NCBI GenBank assembly: GCA_022385805.1
Contig: MU277700.1
Coordinates: 112,583 to 176,582, forward strand
DNA: 64,000 bases
From: Pilatotrama ljubarskyi
Taxonomy: Eukaryota; Basidiomycota; Agaricomycetes; Polyporales; Polyporaceae
Direction: 5' to 3'
Below the pieces are notes generated by a model that did not search any database, was not told the origin of the DNA, and saw nothing but the letters and a program-made list of their open reading frames with translations. A program made the translations under genes and the position numbers. This document shows positions 1-12,363 of this stretch, in pieces; positions within the stretch are counted from its first letter, which is position 1, and the number at the start of each line of letters is the position of its first letter.

Positions 1-2079
1 TCGAAGCTTGGAGGATATAAGGCGCGCATTCCAGTCGGAACTAGACGGCGACCATTATTATAACAGTGGGTGTTGTTCCTACGTCTTCGGGTATCTTGGC
101 ACTGAACGTTGTAAGTCAGATGTTGCATATGATCGCACACGCTCCCAGTCCAGGACAGGCGGATCATCTTCGAGCATATGGTCTCCTCGCGACATGCCAG
201 ATTCACGCCGCGTCAGCTTTGACGAAGACCGCGAGTTCCAGGTCGGCAGTAGCTCAACTCAACTACCCCAGCGTCCTCCGTCACAGCCGCCTGTGCGAGG
301 AAGCAGTTCGCGTACGCCGTCGAGACATAGGGATATGGACGGCGAGGATACTCTACGCGGGAGGAAACACAAGCGCTTCCCGTTTGCGAGTGCACTGTTG
401 GAAGCGATGAAGGAGCGCGTGCGGTCGAAGTCTCCCATGGTTGAGCATGAAGGCGGACGCCCCGGAGATGTCACGCCTCCTCGAGGTCGACCGCGCGATC
501 GTGTCATTGTGGAGGAGCCGGAGAAACCGGTGCACAAAGAGCTCTCGGCGCTTGAAAAGGTCAGCGAGGCTCTAGGATTCGAGGTGGATGATGGGCGGGA
601 GCACGGGGACGGTTGGAAAGAATTCAGGAAGGGTGCGTTTTGGAGCATTCCCATTGCATGTGGAGGCGTCTGACTCTGAAGGCAGGCGTGTACACATACC
701 CTATATCCTTCGCCATCCCAGCAAACTCGCCGCCCACCTTACACGTAGACTACGGTCATGTGTCATGGAAGCTGAAAGCCGTTGTGCATCGTCCAGGAGC
801 GTTCAAGGCGAAGCTGCAGACGTCGCAAGAAGTCACCGTCGTCGCGACGCCATGCGAAGACGATACCGAGGAGTCCGAGAGCATCATCGTCGAGAGACAG
901 TGGGATACGCAGATGCAGTATCTCATCGTCATCTCCGGACGCAGCTTCCCGCTGGGCGGCGTCATGCCGATCAGTATGACCTTCATGCCGTGGACGAAGA
1001 TGAAGATCCATCGCATATCCGTGCTCATTGAAGGTAAGTCTGCATTTGATTTCTCTATGCCCGCCTTCTCACAGGCATCTATGTGAATTGTAGAGCGCGT
1101 GGACTATTGGACGCAGTTCAGGCGTATAGCACGTACCGATCCTATCAATAGGATATCACTGCTAGCACTGAAGTATCCGAAGAAGGACGGGCCGCCAATC
1201 CTTCCGCTACTGTCGGATGATCCGGACGCGTTCAGGCAGTCGCCTCTGGCAGAAGTAGTCGACCCGAGTGAGGATCTAGGCGAAGTGGTCTCGAGCCTGA
1301 TGGGTCCGGGACCGTGGACGCTTCGGAAGAACCTGCAACTGCCTAAGGCCGGAGACTCGCTGCACACGACGAACAAGAACCGGCGAAGCAACATCTCTGT
1401 CTCGCACATGCTGAAGGTCATCTTCCGCGTCGAGCGTGGCGATGACTATGCAGTCGACCCTGCATCCGGCAAGCGGAAGCTTTTTGACATCGTCGTCCAG
1501 ACTCCTGTTCATATCCTCTCAGTAAGTGCTATGCGTCGGCTCTCGTTGCCTCCCGTTCTCACCGTTCCCCCGTAGCACCTCTGCAACCCCGAGTACATTT
1601 CCCTCCCGCCGTACTCACAAATTCCTGATGCGACCAACTCCGTTCCCGCCGCTGCACACCCCGCGCTCAGCATCCTCGCCGACGGCGACATCTTCGTCGC
1701 CCCTCCCACCCTCGCCAGCCCGCTCCCCCATTCCGGCTCAGGCTCGCACACGCCCGTTCGCTCCGCGTCCGTCTCCGCGTACCCCTCCATATCCGCGGCG
1801 AGCTCGATCTCGGGACACACGCCCTCCCCCGGTCACCTTCATCGCATGGAATCGGGCATGTCGGAGGAGTCCCTCCCGCCAAGCGGGGCGCAGAGCCCTG
1901 TGGCGGCCGTCGTCAGCCCGCCGCTGTCGCGCAGGCACTCGTTGCAGGAGCGCGCGACGACGGAGCTGTTCGAGCGGCTCATCACTGGGGAAGTGAGCGA
2001 GGAGGGCGAGGAGCCTCCGCCGTACGAGGCTGTCGTAGAAGGCTCCGCGGCGCCCTCACCATCGATTGCTTTGCACTGA
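1..2079 (+). CDS. arrestin-related trafficking adaptor, 5' incomplete
   Basis: Alpha-arrestin of the LDB19/ART type, which recruits the ubiquitin ligase Rsp5 to plasma-membrane transporters for endocytosis. The visible exons are ..-632, 686-1033, 1094-1521 and 1576-2079 (TGA). Introns are 53, 60 and 54 nt with clean GT/AG, and frames close at every junction. The exon at 686-1033 carries the typical arrestin run (VYTYPISFAIP, then WKLKAVVHRPG, then ISGRSFPLGG). The last exon is Ser/Pro-rich and ends with a PPPY motif near the C-terminus (about 2015-2026), the expected WW-domain site for Rsp5. The N-terminal region is open to the window edge and may hold another intron near 80-128, so the true start is outside the window or unsettled. 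Family assignment is firm; the 5' structure is not. Confidence 0.85.
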
Positions 2080-3216
2080 CCCCTGGTCCTCGCTCGTTCA
2101 CCACCTAATCTTATTGCATTATGATTCATCCTGCGATACGTTGGACTTCTGCTGACGAGATCATGCATACCTGTATTAGAGATGATAGTCACGAATACCT
2201 GCGAGCACTTACTCCCCTTCCCTCCCTGCTCATTCGTCCCACCATATGCGCCCCCTCCCTCCGTGATGGCTATCACTATTGAGAGAACGTGAACTCATCG
2301 CATCTCGAATGTAACGACCGTTTCTTTTGGTTTGGGCGCCGAGTAGTAAGTTTGGGTTCTGACGATACGAAGTATCTAAGTTGGTGTATCTCCCGTGTAC
2401 CTCGAAGTAGAGTAATGCAATCGCTGTAGAGCTGAGGTACAGTCGTTTGCAAAATAAAGTGCACTCGCGCACGCGGCCGATTGCTATTTGGCTGTATTTG
2501 TTCCAGGTGAAGAAACCCGGTTTGGCAGCGGTCAGCGCCTGATCAAGAACCCAGTGTGCGCGCCGATAGCGGCTCTCTGCACCTCTTCTTTGAATAGTTC
2601 CATCCGGAAGCAGTCCGAGCATTCACTCAACGCATAAAACTTATTTGGTGTACTTGCGAGAGGAGATGGGATGAGTTTGGCCCCACTGTGACTGTGCCGG
2701 CTTGCGAGTCCTCTCTTGATCAGGCGCCGTGTGCCTACTATATCGGACTTCTTTGGCGCCGCAAATATGACCAAACACGATATCGCCGCGCATGCGAGTG
2801 CACTTTATTATGCAAACGACTGTAACTGGATCCTGCTCCCGTGTTTGCGAAGACCCCGAGATTGTCACACCTACTCAGTGGGGTTCCAATGAGCCTTCCG
2901 ATGAATATAGTAGAGGATTTTGAGCACATAACACTTCGAATTGTTGTGACGGGCGAGGCGAATGTATCGTGGGTATGACTCGGACAGTGATCGTTCTTGG
3001 TCAGACGTCACGATTGGTCGACCAGAGATCACTATGATGGAGTACGACATACTTGGGAGAAAGGGATGACAGGTGCTAGGAAGATGCTGCTTGATCATGC
3101 CATCGTCACCGCTGCCGGGGAAACTCGCGGAAGCGCAAAGAAACGACATCCTGAAAGCCAAGCGCATGCTCCGATTCCTCTACGTCAAAGAACGTGCTTG
3201 AGTGGGCAGGCCGTCA
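2080..3216. other. intergenic region with an inverted repeat
   Basis: No convincing gene was found between the arrestin stop and the FunK1-like gene. The short open frames here have no recognisable domain. The middle of the stretch is an inverted duplication, listed separately. Confidence 0.5.
2440..2823. repeat. imperfect inverted repeat, arms about 120 bp
   Basis: The left arm starts at 2440 (CAGTCGTTTGC, then AATAAAGTGCACTCG). The reverse complement of the right arm, ending at 2823, starts almost identically (CAGTCGTTTGCA, then AATAAAGTGCACTCG). The first 37 nt differ at only a few positions. Weaker similarity continues inward to a shared CGCCTGATCAAGA block (about 2537-2549 and 2716-2728). 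The spacer is about 150 bp. No coding capacity or target-site duplication was identified. It could be a MITE-like element or an old inverted duplication. Confidence 0.6.
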
Positions 3217-4247
3217 TTAGGGCGCGATCGTTCCATCCGCGCACTTCTCACTGCTTCCTCCTTGAGACGCCAGTGCAAATTGAGCTGAGCAGTGAGCAGA
3301 GTTCAGGCCTCCGCATTCGTGCCATGCGTCCTCGTCGTAGCATCCCAAGAGGAGCGAAATAATCTTCGCGTGGTCCGCGTGTTCCGAAGCTAGCTCTTGC
3401 AGCCGCGCCTTGTCCTTCTCCTGGGCCTCCGAGTGCGCGTCGGGGTCATGGCTACGGGCCTTGGGCAGCTTTCTGTAGCTTGCCAGCGCGTTGCTGATGA
3501 AGGCGTGCCCTCGATCCCTTTTGAGATCCTGCGCGTCTTCGCGAGCGAGGGCAAGGGACGATGGATTCACCACTGCCTTCTTGGGTTCCTCGAGGAGGTA
3601 AAGCCTGTAACGGGCTTGCAGCCGTTCCAGGTATCGCGAAAGGAGCATGTTGATCGGGTGCCTCTCCGAGTCTTGCAGCTCATGCGATGAATCGGCTCGA
3701 GAATCCGATGGGAGGTAGAAGACGAGGTCGTGTCCACGGGAAGTAGTAGTAAGAGCGCCGAGGTGGATGCAGACGGCCTTCTTTTCCCCGCCGCAGTATG
3801 TGCTGTTCTTGTACGCGTAATCGTTGAAGTAACTGTTGATGAACCGATCGACATTCCCACAATCATGCGGAAGGTAGCGGATGGCGAAGTAGAGCAGAAG
3901 ATGGAAGAACGACTCCATTTCGTCCTGGACAGTGATTCTGTTCGATGGCTTCATGAGCAAAGCCGCTGACATGAATTGCCACGTTCCCTGCAAGATGCGT
4001 TAGATGGACCGAGCCACTGGTAGAGCTCGGGCACGAGCCACTCGATGCTTACCGTACGCTCTGGAAGGCGGATGGGCTCTTGTGCACCTTTGACCACTCG
4101 GGAGAGATCCCGCTCCTTCAGCTGTCCGACAAGAGTTCCCGTGGTGACATTAACCTGACCATCATGCGCATACATAGCATATCTTGAGTCACGGTCCTCC
4201 GCAACAGAGGAGGAGTAGGCGACGTATAGGACTTGAAGTGGGTCCAT
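3217..4247 (-). CDS. FunK1-derived protein lacking the kinase core
   Basis: Two exons, 4247-4053 and 3987-3217, with a 65-nt intron and an open frame of 321 aa. The second exon matches the C-lobe of the FunK1 kinases in this window. It begins GTWQFMSA, continues with DEMESFFHLLLYF, and the intron sits at the same place as in the genes at 5428-8247 and 9563-12089. The first exon resembles only the N-terminal head of the 5428-8247 protein (AYSS, acidic stretch, then RY or DY). It then jumps directly to the segment after the catalytic DWE motif. The Lys of strand beta-3, the HRD loop and the Asp of DWE are all absent, so it cannot be an active kinase. The first ATG in frame is at 4247; an upstream exon is possible. 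It may be a pseudogene or a non-catalytic paralogue. Confidence 0.6.
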
Positions 4248-5427
4248 GTGGTCAGCGGGATGCGGATGAGACGTCTTCAATTTCTCCTCGAAGGGGAAAA
4301 ACAAACTTGAAGCCTGGGCCTACCCACGCTTCAAGTGGAGTCTGTGGTCGTTACGAGAAGAGTTGTCCTCGAGCCTGGGCCCCTCTAGCAATAAGTAAGT
4401 TGAAGGCAACGTGCAGCACTCGTTCCAGGAGAAGTGTTGCTCCTAGGCGGTGGCGAACCAAGAGTTGAACGTCAATTTGCCGGTGCAGATCTATTCAGGA
4501 GGAACGTTTATCTTCCGGTTGACCAGCTGGCTGGCGAGCCTACCCCTCGAACAGCGATGGAAAATGTCGCAACTGGCTTCCGCCCGTGCGAGCTATCGCG
4601 ATTTGGCGTGCGGGACGCAGTGTGTGTTGCAATCTCAGAGATAGTAAGCTACAAAAGAGGCTGTCAGTGCGTTTCTGTGAGTAGCGTAGTTTCATCAGAC
4701 ATTTCATAGCATTGTGCCATACCTCAGGAAACCTGGGTCACCGACGTGCGTCGATGGACAACGGAGAGACGTACCGAATGAACTGTCTGTTGGAGAGTTT
4801 CGTCTGGTCACGGTCGCCCCATGCGAGCCACAGCCAGCAAACGAAAGTACTAATTCGAGTTCAACTACGCCGCCAAGGTCAAGAGTTGAGTCATGCTGGA
4901 GCAGCTGACGCCACGGCCCTAAGCCATTGATCGAGCAGCCCGATGAGTCATGACAATTGACGACTGAACAAGAACAATGTCTGAGCTTGAAGCAGAGCGC
5001 ACTTCCATGATGGTGCAACAACCCAACATGGAGGATCCGACCAACATGAAATCCAGACGGTGGAATGGAGTAGAGATTGGCGCCCTACTTCCTGCGAGTC
5101 TGTGGAGTTAAGATAATACGTGGTAGACTGTGAGCGACATGCATCATAACAACTGTACATTGAGGAGGGTATCGAGCTAACATCCAGACATACTACGAGG
5201 TGCAGCCAGCTGCAAGAGTGTAAAGATCACGAAGACTGCGAAGTAGACATGGGTGGACTGGAGGATAGTATCAGAGCGAGTAGGGTATGTACAGATTCTG
5301 TTGGGGTATTGGTCCAGAAGTAGATGGTGAGACGAACGGTCGATATAGGCAATTCCACGATACGGGGGACTTGGATTCATGCCGTGTAAGCGCACCGTGA
5401 CTATGAAGGCTGAGCGATGTCCACGCC
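4248..5427. other. intergenic, no gene seen
   Basis: This stretch lies between two minus-strand FunK1-family genes. It should hold the promoter of the 3217-4247 gene and the terminator of the 5428-8247 gene. The open frames here show no family motif. In particular I saw no leftover kinase-core sequence that would suggest the missing domain sits in a cryptic exon. Confidence 0.4.
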
Positions 5428-8247
5428 CTAGCGCATACTGCGACTGCGTTTGCCAGGAAGCCTTTCCTCCGTATCGTACTGACTTGACTCCATAGTGCGC
5501 TTCGATTGGAAGTATGTCTCGTTCTTGCGACGATACTTCGGGTCGAGCTGATCGTCTACGCGGTCGATCACCGTCTGGGGAAGCGGATGATCCATTTGTG
5601 TCTGCGCGACTAACGCCAGCACCTTCTCCTGGTCGGTGAGAATGGCAGCGAGCTCCAAGAGATGGGCGTGCTCTTCTTCTGACATTTCCTCCTCGAGTTC
5701 CTGTTGGGTCGGGGTCGGTGGAGATGTAGCGGGAGGAACCATGGGTGGGGAAGAGTCTGGAACGGGTGTTTTGTGGAATCGGGAGTAGAAATCCAAACCG
5801 GCAGCGCCTATGGACTGCAACATGGCTCCCTGGGGCGTGGACGGAACCTCCGGAGAGGCAGCGAAAGGCGTGACGGGATCTTCCGGTTCCTCAGGCTTGA
5901 ACACCGTGTAATGCGCTTTGAAGCAAGCAAGCAGTGCGTCGAAGATGTAGTTGATTGGATGGGACGTGCGCGGGATGATGGGAGGACTCGGAATGAGGGC
6001 TTGCGAAGTGCCGGTGGAAGAGCTAGCTGCGGAGATGGTAGCTCTGACAGAAACCTTCGTATACCGCTGCTGTTCGCCAGGCGAGAGGAGGAAGAAACGC
6101 AACTTTCTCCGGGGTCTAGCCAAGATCTCCCCACGGAGCATGGATGTGAGCTTCTTCTCGCCTACGTAGTACACGTCGTTCTCCTTCTCGTGACCGTCAA
6201 AGTACTTGTCCATGAACGCCCCGACGTCGTGGCAGTTATGTGGGAGGAAGCGAATGCAGAAGTACAAGAGTAGATGGAAGTACGATTCCATCTCATCTGC
6301 TACGATGATCCTCTTCGACGCATCCATGAGGGAACTTGCTGACATGAATTGCCACGTTCCCTGCGATGGCGAGTTAGGAATTTCACACAGAAAACCTCCG
6401 AGATACTCACAGTGCGATCCGGCTGGCGGGGGCCCTCTTGCGGATCGTTGACGTCCTTGGACAGTTCCCAGTCCGTGAGGAGTCCGACACGCTTTTCCGT
6501 GACTTTACCGCTGGGGTCGGTGACAGGCATTGGATAGATGAGCACATTCCCGGCGCTGATGTCGCGGTGGATGATGCCCTTGCGAGTGTATGCTTGATGA
6601 TGTGCTGCAATTCGACCTGTATCAGAGGAGAGATCGAGCTCAAAACATCGTGAGGACGTACCATCAATACACATGCACAGCAGGAGAACAAGCTCGTACG
6701 AGTTGACAAAGTTGCTCATGGAGATTCCCACCTCCTTCACAACGAGTCGGTAGTGTCGATGAGTCTTGAGCGGGCATTGGGTATTACCGGGGTTCATTTT
6801 CCGCCATATGACTTGTGATACCGTCGTCTGTTGCTCGACATCGCCATGGCAGAGCAATGTAGGTACGCCGCGCACTGGACCGCCGTTGCCGTCATCATTC
6901 AGGCGCTGCAGCGTCTTGCCTTCTTGCACGATTCTGTCGTGAGCCACGCGCCATGCGTCTTTGAGGAAGACAAAAGGCCCATCCTTGTCGTCGGCGTCGA
7001 TGGCGACGTAGCCACGGGTGCCTCGGCCTGCTAGACCAGATGCCTTGAAGTGCGGCACGCCCACGAGGAAATAACGAGTCCCTTTGGCGTCGTCGACCCT
7101 GAGGCGCCACCACGGAGCAGCCACGTCAAGCGACCTGACGAACATCTCGTGGGCGTGTTTTCCAACGGCAACGTCGTCGGGGGATGCGCTAGCGCGCGCC
7201 AACATATCTTTGTAATCTGCGCTACCGGGGAGGAGGCGTTCGGCGGTCATGTCATGGCCACGTTGGTCAGGCGTCATGCGAGCGTAGCGCCAGATGAACT
7301 TGCCAAGCAGCACAGGCTTCTCGATGTAGTCAAACTTCTTGGAGACGATGACCCCGGAGCGATCCCACCGGATGATGCGAGCCTTCGAGCCGAGGATGAC
7401 GAGGGTGAAGTGATGCGTCCTGTGCTGGTTCTCGAAGACGAGGACGGCATACGACATGAGTTGGCCGCGGTTCTTCTTGCGAGCGATGGAAGTCGCTTCG
7501 GGTCCTCCTTTATTCGTGTCGTCCTCAAAAGGATCGTCTTGCACAGGCTTTGTCTTGCACTCGATGCTGAGCTCAATGGAAGACCACCTGGTGCGCTCTG
7601 TTGCGATAGGAGCATCACCACGGTGGTACATACCGCCGTCGATCTTCTGTTTCGAACGGACGTTCGAGTCGGGCTTGTAGGGTGTGGCAACGAGCACGTC
7701 GTCGGGGAGGAGCCATTCATGATTGAGAGCAGACATCTATCCGGAATCATATTAGGGGTTGATCTACGCTGAGGATACTAGGAGGACGCACAAGAGGGTC
7801 ATACATGGCAGCTTCTGGAGTCGTAGCTACCGCAGAGAAGTTGAGGGTGGATAATTGCTCGAGCGGATCGGATTGGCCAGCGGGGAGCGGCACAAACGTA
7901 TCCAGCATCTCCTCAATCGGTATAATGACAATTTTACCGTTCATGCTGAGTCTGTAGTCACGACGCTGGTCCTCGAGCTCAGGCTCCTGCACTGAAGAGT
8001 AGGCACTGGATTGGAAGAATGTCTTCTTTCCAGCTGGCGAGGCGTCGTTAGGGGGACGTTGCTGAGAAAGGAGCTGGGAATCCGAGCGTGGGACAGGGGG
8101 GGTGGGCTGAGGTAGGCGCTGCTCCTGGTTGGTGGATAGATGTGGTCGTGATTCGCTTGGAGACGCGGTCGGGCTCGGTGTGCGAGGCGAGGCAACACCA
8201 CCGGATGCCGGAAGCTCTGCTTGCATGCGCAGTACGTTGTCAGCCAT
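5428..8247 (-). CDS. fungal-type (FunK1) protein kinase
   Basis: Complete gene with four exons: 8247-7792, 7736-6662, 6604-6411, 6360-5428. Introns are 55, 57 and 50 nt, giving 885 aa. The FunK1 family (Pkinase_fungal) is expanded in Agaricomycetes and its substrates are unknown. The N-terminal 150 residues are Ser/Pro-rich and disordered. The kinase region shows the beta-3 lysine in FVFLKDAWR (about residue 411), the catalytic loop HRDISAGN (Asp about 525) and DWE in place of DFG (Asp about 555). The C-lobe follows with FMSASSLMD and DEMESYFHLLLYF, then an acidic/Pro-rich tail ending in a basic KRSRSMR. All expected catalytic residues are present. The start is the first ATG of the frame, and all intron phases close. 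It is divergent from the FunK1 gene on its right and shares intron positions with it. Confidence 0.88.
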
Positions 8248-9562
8248 TTGAAAAAGCTAAAGTTGCGGAGAAGATGAGGGAAATAAACATACAGAAGAGA
8301 GCTGCACGGGGCTGGTTTTATCGTCTAGACTTTAGCCACTAGTATTGCTAACCGCAAGCCACGGCAAGATGGGATCGTGGAGGGCAGGCTGCAGCACCGG
8401 CAGGACAGACCCCTTGAAACAAAACAACAGGGCTTGGAGGAAAGAGTTAGCCCGTCGGAACAATTGTGTCGGTGGTTCAAAGGAAAGCGCTGAAGCCCGG
8501 CGAGCGCTCGCGCTTCGAGCGGGACAGCACCTGCCACGTGCTGGGTGCAAACACTCTCATGAGCGAGATCGAGCTCCATTCGCCAGATTCAAAAGTCGGT
8601 CACCTGGGAGGGACGACAAAGGCTCCTGCAAAGGTGGATTGCTACCACTCTTGTAGAACAAAGTGAAGAAGGGGACTCGGGTTGCCTCTGGGCTCTGTGA
8701 CACCCGTGTGACAGGCATGCACCGTCTTCGCAGTGGCAGTGCTCTGCGATTCCGAACAGGTCAGGTTTCATGAGTGCCAGCTCGTCGAGAATTGAACAAG
8801 TTGCTCGACAACTGCTCTTGCCCTCCGCCCTTGACTACTAACGCATTCTACGGGGTTCGTAAACAGAACTGCGGGATTTCTACGAGATACGGCGGGGTAA
8901 AAAATTGTCAACTCTGAAACGATCGTCCTCTCCGGCGGAGGCCACGTCATCACCAGCAGGCGCAGGCGGTGGGACTTGTATAACAGCCAGCGTCGGTCAC
9001 GCCAATCGATAGCCGCAGATTGCTTCTCTCTGACATGCGATACTGAAACATCGCGGCTCATATGTCACTTACAGTAGCAGCCACCCCGGTGTGGCTCGGC
9101 GAAGCTCTTAGCTGACGAAGTCGATAGACAGACCTCCTGCCATTGGGAGTCGCCGCCCCCAAGTGAGTTGTCAGCGACTACACAATTCACGCTTCTCAGA
9201 CGAATTACCCAACAGCGTAATGGAGTTAGCCGTGGTCACAACGGTGCAGTACAGGCTGCGGGCGTCTCTTGTCTACGCGCTAGCCCGAGGACACCTGCGG
9301 CCTCTGAGCAATAGATGACTTCCAGGTAAGAGGTTGCAATCATGCCATCTCGGCGGCAACTTGCAGGCGAAAAGAGGAGAGTGTGTCACATTTGGAGTTT
9401 TGGTGAACATCCCAAACCGGGATGAGGACAATGGCTGGGCCTGAACGTCGGCTAGCCGACATGGCTAAGTCGAGCGCGCGCTGGGGCTGCAGCCAAAGCT
9501 AGCCACAAGTTCGTCCTCTCAAACCATCCTTCTGGCTTCCATCTCTCCATGAGCCCGGCGCG
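8248..9562. other. divergent intergenic region between two FunK1 genes
   Basis: About 1.3 kb between oppositely oriented kinases, so both promoters should lie here. I saw no convincing ORF, RNA gene or repeat. A short 5' exon of the right-hand kinase may be hidden near 9430-9560. Confidence 0.4.
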
Positions 9563-12089
9563 ATGGTCAACCTCCACACCGTCCCGATTGCGCTCTTTAT
9601 GAGCCTTTTCCTCCCTCATGCTAACCAAGCGACGGATGAATCTGGCGATGCGGAGAACGTGCAGCGTTTGGTCGAGGCTCGGTCTGTGGCTCCACCCCCT
9701 AATGTGCAATTCAAAGAGGTCTGTTTTCAAGACACGGAACTCAAGATGTATACCGCTTTTGTAAGCCTGAGTCCCTGTCCCTCATCGTCAGACTCACTAA
9801 GGACGCATTCAGGCCGAGGCCGTGAACGGATCGGGCGTGGCCCGTACCTACCGTGTCTCGAAGTCCAAAGACCGTGGTATGAACGTGAGCGGACTCTACC
9901 CCGCCGAGCACATGCCATCCACATCTCTCCCCCGATGGGAGTTTCTGGAGGCATCCGTCCATTGCTTTCTCCCAGGAGAGGATCCATTCTCCGACTCTGA
10001 GACGCCTACCCGAAGCACACGTGCTCGAGAGAACGAGGAAGAAATATATGCGCATGCCGGCCGCGTTATGAGCCGACAACAAAGGACGCATCTTTTCGTG
10101 GTTATCCTTATCGGAGAGCTCGCGCGGCTGGTGCGCATCGACCGGACGACCTTGGTCGTCAGCGACCCTTTTTCCTACGTAGAACAACCACACACTCTGG
10201 CGGAATTCTTCTGGCGCTTCTCATCGCTCTCCCGTCCTCAGCGCGGTCACGATGTTACCGCCTCGCCTGTCCTTCCCGGGACAGAGCTGCATAGCATCAT
10301 GGTCGCTGCCGGTAACAGCAGAATCTCCGGTGCAGCCGACTACGCTCGCCGATGCTTCCAACACTCTCTCGACTCCTCGTGGCCGTGGTGGAGGCTGCAA
10401 GTGCACGAGCCCGGCAAAAACGCCCAAGGTTTCCTCGTCGCCAAGCCGGTGGCAAGCAAGGAGGACTTCAAGGATAGGCGCGGGTCCCGAGGATACGTTG
10501 CGCTCGCCCTTGACCAGCCTGGTCGGCCGTTTGTCTTCCTCAAAGACGCTTGGCGCTGGGTTCAGGACTCCATCGAGGCGGAGGGTGCCACTCTCGCGCG
10601 TCTCAACGAGCGCGGCGTCCGCAACGTGCCGACGCTGGTGTGTCATGGGGACTTGCCTGGCCAGAGAATCAGTCTGAAGAGCTTATGGGAGCTCGTCCAT
10701 GGTCGTGCCTTCCCCGTGGCTGAGGGAAAGCGGGCCCCTCCGGACATCATCCTCACGCACTATCGCATGGTGGTGCGTGAGGTCGGTATGCCGCTCGAGG
10801 AGTTCCACAACGGTCGCGAACTCGTGCAGATAATCCGTGATTGTGTGCAAGGTGAAGTGGCACTCCTTGTACCACTGGAGTGTCGAAGCTGACCATACAC
10901 TCAGCACATCGGGACGCTTACGCCCAAGCAAAGACGCTGCACAGAGACATCAGCCCGGGCAATATGCTGATTGTCCCGGTCGATAAGGATGGCACCGTGG
11001 TGCGCCGAGGTCTTCTCATGGACTGGGAGCTTTGCGAGCGTGTCGACCTACGGGACGGTGTGAAGGGCCTGGGTCGTCGAGTAAGCAGGAGTATTGGATC
11101 CAGAGTGGCAAACGCACTGATGCGAGCACCTCCGCCAGGGGACATATCAGTTCCTCTCCGTGCGATGCATGGAGAACCGCTCGACGTACGTCGCTGTGGC
11201 AGACGAATTGGAAGCTTTCTTCCACGTCATCGTCAAGCTCGCCCTACGACTCCTACCCCACAACTGCCGTGATGTCCATGTTCTGCACGACGATTACTTC
11301 AGACTTGTTGAGAATGGGACCTCTCATAGCACGTGTGGGGCGCTGAAGCGACAATGGGTAGTCACCGGGGACATGGTCACTCACGACGGTGAGGAGCTCG
11401 TGTTCCTCATCCCACAGGACCCAATCCAGTGTGGGCGAGGGCCTCGAATGCGCGTCGCTGAGATGCATCCCATGCAAGACCTCCTTCAAGGTATCCTTTT
11501 CTGGACGGAGGCGCGTTACGCGAGGCTGGCGGCCGAGCTTGAACCCCCAAGTGCAGTCAAGGAAAATCAACCCGGCGGCGAGTACGATGCACGGCCCGCC
11601 ACGGCGCAGCCCCGCGCTCCCGTAACGCCTCCCCGCGCCCCTCTAGGGAATGCCAACCTCAACCGCGCTGATCCGGGAGCCCCTGGCCGCCCTGATCCTG
11701 GGCCCGACGGAGCCCCATCCACCTCCGACGATTGCGCGAAGTTCGAGAGCGACGACCTCTCCACGTTCCTGGATAGGCACGACGCCTTTCTGCAGCTGTT
11801 GGACATGGAGCTCCAGCGAGACGACTGGCCCGCGGCCGACAAAGTAAGGGACCGCCTTGCAGAAGACTCCGACGACGATGCGACCTCTGCCGCCTCAGAT
11901 TCCGGAGGTGACGACGACGCAAGCGAGGAGGATGGCTCAGGACGTCCGTCCTTTGACGACGCGGACAGCAGTGATGGGAATCAGGAGTCATCCGAAGAGG
12001 GGCGACCAATGAAGCGCGGCCGCAGCGACGACTTTGATGCGGACTGTTCGGATGCCAGAGTCGCCCTCATGAAGCGCATGCGGCGATGA
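9563..12089 (+). CDS. fungal-type (FunK1) protein kinase
   Basis: Four exons: 9563-9760, 9813-10851, 10905-11080, 11139-12089. Introns are 52, 53 and 58 nt and the product is 787 aa as drawn. The N-lobe opens with ELKMYTAF, typical of FunK1. The beta-3 lysine lies in FVFLKDAWR (about 310), the catalytic loop is HRDISPGN (Asp about 427) and DWE follows (Asp about 452). The C-lobe has GTYQFLSVRCM and DELEAFFHVIVK. The last 200 residues are strongly acidic (runs of D, E and S) and end in a basic cluster, KRMRR. The three introns fall at the same protein positions as in the divergent neighbour, showing common origin. The start at 9563 gives a hydrophobic first 18 residues that look out of place, so the true start may be upstream. 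Confidence 0.85.
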
Positions 12090-12363
12090 TGACGATATGA
12101 TGGACGTGCACTTGGACTTGGACGGATTGTTGTAACTTGTACTTATACACAGCGAGATAACCACGGACATTGTAGGAATACGTACGTATGTAGGACTTCG
12201 GCACAGGTGTAGCGCATAGCTTTATCGCTACCGTACGCCGGTCCCGTGTACGATCGTGTAAGCTACGAGACAAACACGGTAATCTGGTCAAACGTGTCTG
12301 ACAGACCGTCGGAAAGTAGCTACGGAGGTCGGAGTAAGTGTTCCATAGTCGGGACTTCATGTG
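12090..12363. other. convergent intergenic, shared 3' region
   Basis: About 270 bp between the stop of the FunK1 gene and the stop of the convergent membrane-protein gene. No feature was recognised. Confidence 0.4.

Noticed and set aside
9563..9625. Signal peptide on the right-hand FunK1 kinase
   Set aside because: The first residues from ATG 9563 are hydrophobic, but FunK1 kinases are not secreted. More likely the frame was extended into the 5' UTR or an upstream exon is missing.
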